Under the pieces are notes generated by a model. That model worked only from the letters and a program-made list of their open reading frames with translations, searched no databases and was not told the DNA's origin. Shown here piece after piece: positions 57,614 to 64,000 of a DNA stretch of 64,000 bases. This stretch comes from Butyriboletus loyo (Eukaryota > Basidiomycota > Agaricomycetes > Boletales > Boletaceae): positions 148,057 to 212,056 of the forward strand of contig JBBPSI010000022.1 in the NCBI GenBank assembly GCA_038093515.1, in the 5' to 3' direction. Position 1 is the stretch's first letter, and each line of letters begins with the position of its first letter. The position numbers and the translations under genes were made by a program.

Positions 57614-60039
57614 ATGTCTATTTCTACTGATAATTCTGCTCTTTCAGAGCTTGACAGTCCCTCCGACTCCGACTGGCTCGACATCGCCAGTACGGACAGG
57701 GAGTCGGATGACAATGATTCCATCTATTCCACAAGAGAGACAGATCACGAGGATCGCCCCCGCTCCAGGTCAAGACGGTCCTCTTTGAGCTGTGGCAGCT
57801 CTCGTGATGGAGACGTCGACGCCTGGGAAGGCTTGATTGACGACAGCCCCGACGAGGGCATGCCTAATGACGTCCTTGCGCCTAATCCCCACGTGTTATC
57901 CCTTTCCCACCATCCAGTTGCATTTGACTCGGATCCCACTCAAGAGACCTCCCCCGAGGAACTACGCGTCAAGGAGGGTCTTGATCAAAGTATGATCAGC
58001 ACCCTTAGCTCGTCGCGCTCCAGTTCTCTCCATGCTTCTACCGTCCATAATTCGTCCCGTGATCTTCGCCTATCCTTTCCGGATCCCATCACTAGTTCGT
58101 TTAGAGAGCTCCTTAGCACATCTTACGAAGAGATTCAACATAACTCTGACTTCTCTTCCTCTCCCACCGACCCGGATGGTCCATCAAATGCGCGCCAGGT
58201 CGAAGACGAAGAGATGCTCTCCGCTTCACAGATAGCCTCACCCCAGCCACATGCAACAGCAGTCTCTTCGCCATCTGGCCCCGAACTCAAAGTTTTTCTC
58301 TACGGGTTCTCCACCATTTCCAAGTGGTCTACGGTCAACAGGCTCTTGCAGAAGGTCGCACATGGTGCTGGTCTCACCATAACCCCTGACCTCAACAATT
58401 TACAAGGGTATATACGCCAGCTGACCGTTTCTGGTTCCTTTGAGCGTGACCATACATTTCCCCGTGTTATTACTGTCCTTGACAGGACTCTCCAGCCATA
58501 TGACACAGCTGATGATGTAGGTCTTGAGTACTTTTCAACGGTGAACTGACCGCAACTACGCGCAGTTGGCCCTGATAGACTGTTCAGGCATTCGTCCTCT
58601 CGCGGTTGTCTTCATGCCATGTCGTCCACTGGATCTCCCCGAACATGTGCTACATTTACCAGTTATAGTTTCACCGCCGTATTCTAGCGAGCTTTCCGAT
58701 TTCAGCAATGTCGAGACAGGCTCTCTTCAGGGAACTTGGGACACCCTTAACATTCCTGGTCATCAAATACTCCGGATCACGGCACCAGAGGACCCCCCGG
58801 TCGTCGACAAGGATTCAATTGACATGATAGACTCGACACGCATATATCGAGCCTTTTCTCGCTTGTGGTCCGGCGACAATAATATGCCCAAGGGATCGGG
58901 AACCATGGCTAGTACACATGCTTTGACGATGTAGGGTTCCTTGCCACTCAGCTCTTCGTGGCTGACTCATGCGGATCCGTAGCATCGCGATTCTTTCTCT
59001 AGTTCTTGGAATTGTGGTTCGGGCCGCTGTTACGATCTCCCTTCAACAATTCACTTCCCCTACCCTTGCGGCTTTTAATCCTAACTACACCACCGGCTCT
59101 CTTTGGCAAATGATTCGACCGGCGCCCTATCGGGAACGTCTTCCCTCTTCTACAATATTAGACAGTTCGATCATGTCCATACCTTCCTCGTTCGGAGAAT
59201 CTTCCATGTCAGTCTTTGTCGCGGAATCGACATCGAAGACGCTATCGCGTACTAATCCCACCAATTTTCGGCGCGTGATACCATCAACGCTGTCGGAACG
59301 TCCGAAGTTCTCTCAAGACCTTATGTTGCAACCTCCCCGCTCTGTCCTTCCTCCAGACAACCGGCCGAAAGCGCTTTCTGTGATACCACAGACGACTACG
59401 ACTACGACTCATCCTCTCGCCCCGGCCACTACCGGGCATGTGGTCTCTGCCCTGGTGCACACTTCCGTTCCTGACGTTGCTAAGGAATGTGCGTCTGTTG
59501 TCCTTGCGGTCATGAATCAGGATCTACAGGACATTTTTGACGCTCTCGATGCCCTCGTCCAAGCGATATCCAGACAAACTCAGATAATCCTCACGCAGGC
59601 GATGTCGTTCATCGAGCAGTCAGGGATGCATTGGGAGAAGAGCGTGGAGTCGTTTGAGACAATCAAGGAGACATTACACGCGGGTCACGAGCGCGCTCGG
59701 AAGCGAGCAAAGGAAGTTAAGGAGAGAGGCACGAAGTGGCTCTACGACACCTCGGACGTGATCACTACCGGTGCGCAATTCTCTAAAGGGGTGGCTTGGG
59801 AAATGGCGGAGGGTCTGGCGCATCGGGCTCGGCGTGCTCGGGGAAAGGCGAAGGAAATGGCAGCGGAAGTTCAAGATTTCTTGAACGAACACGACAGACT
59901 TGAGGCACTGGGAGCCGGTGCATGGGATATGCACACGAAGCGCTGGGATGAGTGGGTAAGGAGAGTCGGGAAGCAAGGGAAGAAGGGAAAGTCGTGCAAG
60001 TTGTCCAAGCGAAGGTTCAAGTCAGCGATTTTATGTTAA
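57614..60039 (+). CDS. 774-residue protein with acidic Ser-rich head and one membrane span
   Basis: Exons 57614-58516, 58566-58930 and 58983-60039 sum to 2325 bases and give 774 residues. Residues 1-230 are acidic and Ser-rich with an Arg/Ser cluster (RPRSRSRRSSLSCGSS). Residues 235-420 look folded and alpha/beta-like: LKVFLYGFSTISKWSTVNRLL, then LALIDCSGIRPLAVVFMPCR. The intron at 58931-58982 (GTAGGG donor, CTGAC branch point, GTAG acceptor) joins THALT to IIAILSLVLGIVVRAAVTI, a membrane segment near residue 425. After it come a Ser/Thr/Pro linker and a basic helical C-terminal domain (VAKECASVVLAVMNQDL, ending in a Lys/Arg-rich cluster). I recognise no family. A single-span organelle or nuclear-envelope protein is one possible reading; no function is claimed. 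Confidence 0.72.
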
Positions 60040-60207
60040 TATGTGATGGGTATTCTTTAATTTGACGGGTGTATGTACATCTATGTAAAGTGAATGCGAA
60101 CCATTTTATATTAGGCTCTACGGTCGTTTGAGTCTATCTCGGACATGTATAGCCTGGCCCGACCAAGTCAACGTTCAACGCTCAGGGTACATGAAATTTA
60201 TATGGAT

Positions 60208-62555
60208 TCAAGACGACGACAACGACCCATCCCTCATGAAGTGTACCAACACCGCGTTCTCGATAGTCGTTTCCCATATTTCGACTTTTGCTCGTTCGAT
60301 CTCTGCAACAAGCTGTCTCCGGCGCTCTCGTGCACGCTCAAGGATCGCCTGCTTGTCGAGTGTGCCCTTGGAAGTAGAGACGGCGCTGGAAGTAGATCGA
60401 CTCGATGCGGACGGCGCTGGAAAAGCGACGTTAGCATCAGCCCGCCCCTTTCCTTTCTGCGCCGCGGTGATGCGAGGAGGCTCGGGGGGTTCTGTCGGAC
60501 AAAAGGACAACCCCCGAGCTTGAACTCGACTCGCGGGTCGTGAGTGGAGTTCCTTTTCGACAGGTTGAGGGGTAAGAGGGTCTAGAAGCAAGATTTGTAA
60601 GTGCAACATCGTGTGGTGAAGGGATGCAGATGCATACCACGAACGGGATCTTGGTGGGCTATCGTACTTGTTGGTACATCGGTATCGGAAAGCGGCGTAA
60701 GTGGCTCTGTGAGGGAGCTCAACGAAGTGCGCGGAGAGTGTGCGAACACAGGTGGCGTCGAAGATATGTCCAGCACTTGGGCGATATCGCCCGGCGCGAG
60801 CGTGGATGTCGGTAAAGTGGGCGACTGCGAATGAGGTGTTGTTCCAACCTGCTGGAACATGGCCAACAAGATGGGATCAATTGCTTCATCTCGTATCGCA
60901 AGTGGGGCTGTCGAAGCATCGTGCTGCATCGGGACAAGTATGTTCGACGCGGGGCTAGGGGCTGAAGAGTCCAAGGGTACTGATGGCCGAGTAACCCAGT
61001 CCGACCCTGGAGTAGTTGCATTGGTTTCAAGTGGTACGAACTGCTGGAGTTGGGACAACCATTCTTCGAATGCTGAGTAATCACAGGGGGCCGCTGAACC
61101 ACCTGCCTCGACCGCGCCTTCTAACTCCACAAATATTCTATCCTTGGAACCAGGAACCGGCGTGCTGGGTAAATCCGACGAGCCTACAGAATGCTCCAAG
61201 TTGTCCATTGGCGTCACATCGCTTGTCGTCTCAGTCGCAGCACCTTCTGTGCTCGGGTTGGTATACAACGATTCGGGGACAATTACTCGTGTCGAGCTGG
61301 CCTGTCCAATCTGTGTTTCCACAGACGCACTTCTGGATGACCGAGAATTTCGAGCCCCAATCCGTCCTTCAGAAACTTTTCCTCCACTCTTCGCAGTTTT
61401 GATAGCAGCTCTTTTGGTGGCATTTTGTACAAGTTCTAGCAATTGGGTTACGAGTTGTTTTGCCCTGTCTTGCGCCCAAGTATTACGGTATGTTTTGGGA
61501 CCCTCACCAGCCGCAAAGGGGAAAGGGACATCCCAATCAGCTGCCCCAGCAGGCACGTGTTTAAGCTTTCGACGTTTTGGGGCTGAAACGACGCATGTTG
61601 TTGGGCCACCAGGGGTAGAGACTTCAGCCACAGGGGAAGATGCATTAAAAATGCCATGACCGTAAGGTCGCGCGAATGGTTGAGACGGGGTATTTGCAGC
61701 GGGAAGGTGTGGTTCACCACCGAGAAGCTTGATCAAGGACTCGAGCACAGGGAAAATATTCTTTTCTTTCATGAGAGAGTTTATGATATTCGAGCGTAAT
61801 ACCTCTGGATTGAGTTGATCCAGACGCTGTGGTATCTGGAGTTGACTATGAGGGTGTTTTCCATTATGTGGAGTGTCTTGGTCGTCATCAAGTACGATCG
61901 GATGGGCTGGTGTCGAACCACGAATAGGCGAGTGTGAGGGAGAGTGTTGGATAGGAGCGGGCTGGGGGTCATGGGTGTACAAGTGTGCAGGCTTAACGCA
62001 ACCTACTAGACCCGCAAGACCAAGTAAGGAGGACTGGGAGCGAAGGAGATTCGGTGGGGTGGGATCGTTTGGTCCCGGTAAGGTGATGGGTAATGCAGAT
62101 GGAGTTGGCGTTACAAACTCTGCTTTTGACGTTCTTCGCTTCCTGGTGGAGGCGGGAGAAGGGATATTGCTAGTCGCAGAGGATGCGCTGGAAGGGACCG
62201 AGTGGGAGGATGACCGGGACGTCACTACTGGTGTGTGAACTGAGGTGGACGTCCCAGAGATGTTGTGTGGCGTGATTCCCGGTGAATGATGACTTGAGGT
62301 AGGACGGGGAAGTGACAAGCTTGAAGCTGGGAGATCGGCTGGTAGTTCAGCACATGACATATGGGAACCAGGAAGTGCAATGGTCCCCACATTTTTTCTG
62401 CCCACTCCCGTGCTCGGGACGGCAACTATGGGGCCGATATTCTTTCCTGCGATGAAGGTCTCCTGCGATGGTGACCTACCTCTGGCTGGGGATGGAGGGG
62501 GCGAACCAAAGAGGGAATCCTGGTCCTCATCTGTGTGAGGAGAGGATTGGTGCAT
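60208..62555 (-). CDS. 763-residue low-complexity protein, probably nuclear
   Basis: Two minus-strand exons (60638-62555 and 60208-60581) sum to 2292 bases and give 763 residues. The ATG at 62555 is used; the longer frame begins with GTG and is not needed. The start MHQSSPHTDEDQDSLFGSPP is acidic. Ser/Pro/Thr-rich low complexity follows, with a basic cluster TRKRRTSKAEF that could be a nuclear localisation signal. Ordered islands are PEVLRSNIINSLMKEKNIF, RRKLKHVPAGAADWDVPFPF with GPKTYRNTWAQDRAKQLVT, and at the C-terminus DKQAILERARERRRQLVAE with IERAKVEIWETTIENAVLVH, a probable coiled coil. No catalytic domain is seen. A transcriptional or chromatin role is only a guess from composition. Confidence 0.72.
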
Positions 62556-64000
62556 CTGATGAAACGTGAGCTGAAAGATCGCGTCGAGGAATGACCGGGG
62601 CACTTGACAGGCCAGCACGGAATGTAGAGATTATCGGCGAGGATATTGATTACACCGAGAAAATTAACGTGCACTGGTAGAAAAAGACAGCAAAGAGTAA
62701 GGAACAATAAGCTTTCAGAAACGACAAATCAGTGGTAATATCGAGCTCACCGATAGGACTGTCGAAAACATGAGTGTCACTGCCGGCTCTGAGGTGTATG
62801 ACTGCGTAAGTAGAGGAAGGACGCCACCACCTTACCAAACAAGATTGGTCACGTGATGATTCTGCTACTAAGTACTTGTACTTCGTATTACTTCCGACGA
62901 CACTACTTAGTACCTGGTACGTGATATATACACCGGATGATCTCTCAGAGTCACGTACTCGTTGAGCCATCGCCTTGCGCTTTCCTCCAAACCCATGAGA
63001 AATTGCAACACCTCCTCCGACCTATCCCCCGACGCATTAAATAAATTTGAACATGATCACAGAAATCGTGGTGTTATCGTCTTGCAATTGCAAGGTGGTT
63101 GACAGTCCAGCCGCTGTGCTGTACCTGATCAAGAGGTGAATAATTATGATCCATTTGGACCTCTGGCCTTGAATTACGGTGAGAGTTCAAGCTTCAAGAA
63201 CCAGACCGCAGTCGCGTGTCCCATGCACATTCAGTTCCGGTTCATTGGTCCACGGCTGGTCTAGACCTCTGACCCCGTCGTTCCTGTGGGTGCAAGCGCT
63301 TAACAGGTGTTCGAGACCATTGCCGTCAACAGGCATTATCCTTGGTTCCTTGCAACGCGCAGCAGGTAACAGCCATCCTGCAGCTGTTGGTGGCATTGTC
63401 CAGACCCTCCGGCATTTCCCCCACAAATTAATGATGGTGCCGGTCTGACCTACTTTTGCTAATCACGAGTCCCTGTTCTCACCAGATACCAGCCATTTTG
63501 AACGCGTTCGAGACTGTCATTATTTGGGACGAGCGATTTTCGCACTGCGCGGGTGCCTTGAAGGTCTAGACTGGCAACTTTTCTCTGGTTCGATATCCAG
63601 TGAATCTAGTCCCCCTCTTTCAGCGCATCGTATGTCCTGGGGGGTAGCATCATATACGCCTCTTTGTGGGCTAGCCTGCTATACAAAAAAAATCAGCCCC
63701 GCTCAAGGAATCCCTGGCCAAATTAATGTTCGATCCGCCTCCTCCCTATATATTCGCGTGCGGTCGGACATCTGCCCATGAACACTGTTTGCTTTCCCGA
63801 TGTCATTTCGCAAGTTGGTCCACTTACTGCGAATAAACTCAGGGGATGAGCCCACCCTTTCCGTCGAGCTCACGAAAGAACTTGCGGACTTGCGGAAATT
63901 TTCATTAAACTTGGTAGGCATTTTGCGTTTGTTGGTGTCACCCCAAAACTGAGACGTGTATCGATCGAACAGCTCGTGGCCTTCCTCACGTTGGTCATTC
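62556..64000. other. Right-edge region, one possible first exon
   Basis: About 1.4 kb with no confirmed gene. Between 62.6 and 63.8 kb I see only short unrelated frames. From an ATG near 63800 the plus strand reads MSFRKLVHLLRINSG, then DEPTLSVELTKELADLRKF, ending at a possible donor (GTAGGC) near 63913. Its hydrophilic helical look and clean splice site suggest the first exon of a gene continuing beyond the window. No family is recognised. Confidence 0.3.

Noticed and set aside
58969..60039. A separate gene starting with MRIRSIAIL
   Set aside because: The 52-base intron 58931-58982 with CTGAC branch point joins the two frames in phase; the ATG lies inside that intron.
1..64000. CRISPR arrays, insertion sequences, bacterial operons, viral genes
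   Set aside because: None seen; every confident gene is eukaryotic and most are intron-split, and no direct-repeat arrays or transposase motifs were found by eye.

Overview
This 64 kb window is nuclear DNA of a filamentous basidiomycete, most likely an Agaricomycete. Nearly every gene is split by short GT-AG introns of roughly 45-65 bases. The orthologue set is fungal: YCK-type casein kinase, sterol C-5 desaturase, Rim20/PalA, a fungal-type phosphoketolase with an acetate kinase, and AIG1-like GTPases. No bacterial, viral or plasmid features were seen. Gene structures were read by hand from conserved protein frames and splice sites. Where exon lengths sum to a whole number of codons, the exons are listed.

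Left part (1-16 kb): the 5' part of an MFS permease (minus, runs off the left edge); a weak possible gene at 1.4-2.0 kb; a YCK-type casein kinase (2983-5399, +); a small probable mitochondrial protein (6141-6596, -); a 2.4 kb stretch with no convincing gene; a ten-exon cytochrome P450 (9112-11281, +); a 2.8 kb stretch with no convincing gene; and acetate kinase (14082-15589, +).

Middle part (16-33 kb): a tandem pair of AIG1-like GTPases with coiled-coil tails (16406-18824 and 19317-20440, both -); sterol C-5 desaturase ERG3 (+); a coding-like but unresolved 1 kb segment; the mRNA export factor RAE1 (+); a short-chain dehydrogenase (-); tRNA-Arg(CCG) (26665-26736, +); phosphoketolase (26853-29882, -); and a secreted pepsin-like aspartic protease (-).

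Right part (33-64 kb) is dense and housekeeping-rich: an IQGAP-like RasGAP (-) divergent from Rim20/PalA (+); a DUF6697-like protein (-); a DM9/DUF3421 protein (+); eIF3e (-) divergent from MPDU1 (+); a mitochondrial membrane-type protein (-) divergent from an ER DnaJ ending in RDEL (+); cullin-3, exportin-T and an F-box protein (all -); a 774-residue protein with one membrane segment (+) divergent from the F-box gene; and a 763-residue low-complexity protein (-). The last 1.4 kb shows at most the first exon of another gene.

Functional links: phosphoketolase plus acetate kinase make the complete route from sugar phosphate through acetyl phosphate to acetate and ATP, and they lie 11 kb apart. 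Four gene pairs share intergenic promoters of 108-182 bases. Notable details are two GC-AG introns, a casein kinase splice choice that would remove its membrane anchor, an aspartic protease whose second catalytic motif reads DVG, and a 26-base microexon holding the catalytic Tyr/Lys of the dehydrogenase.
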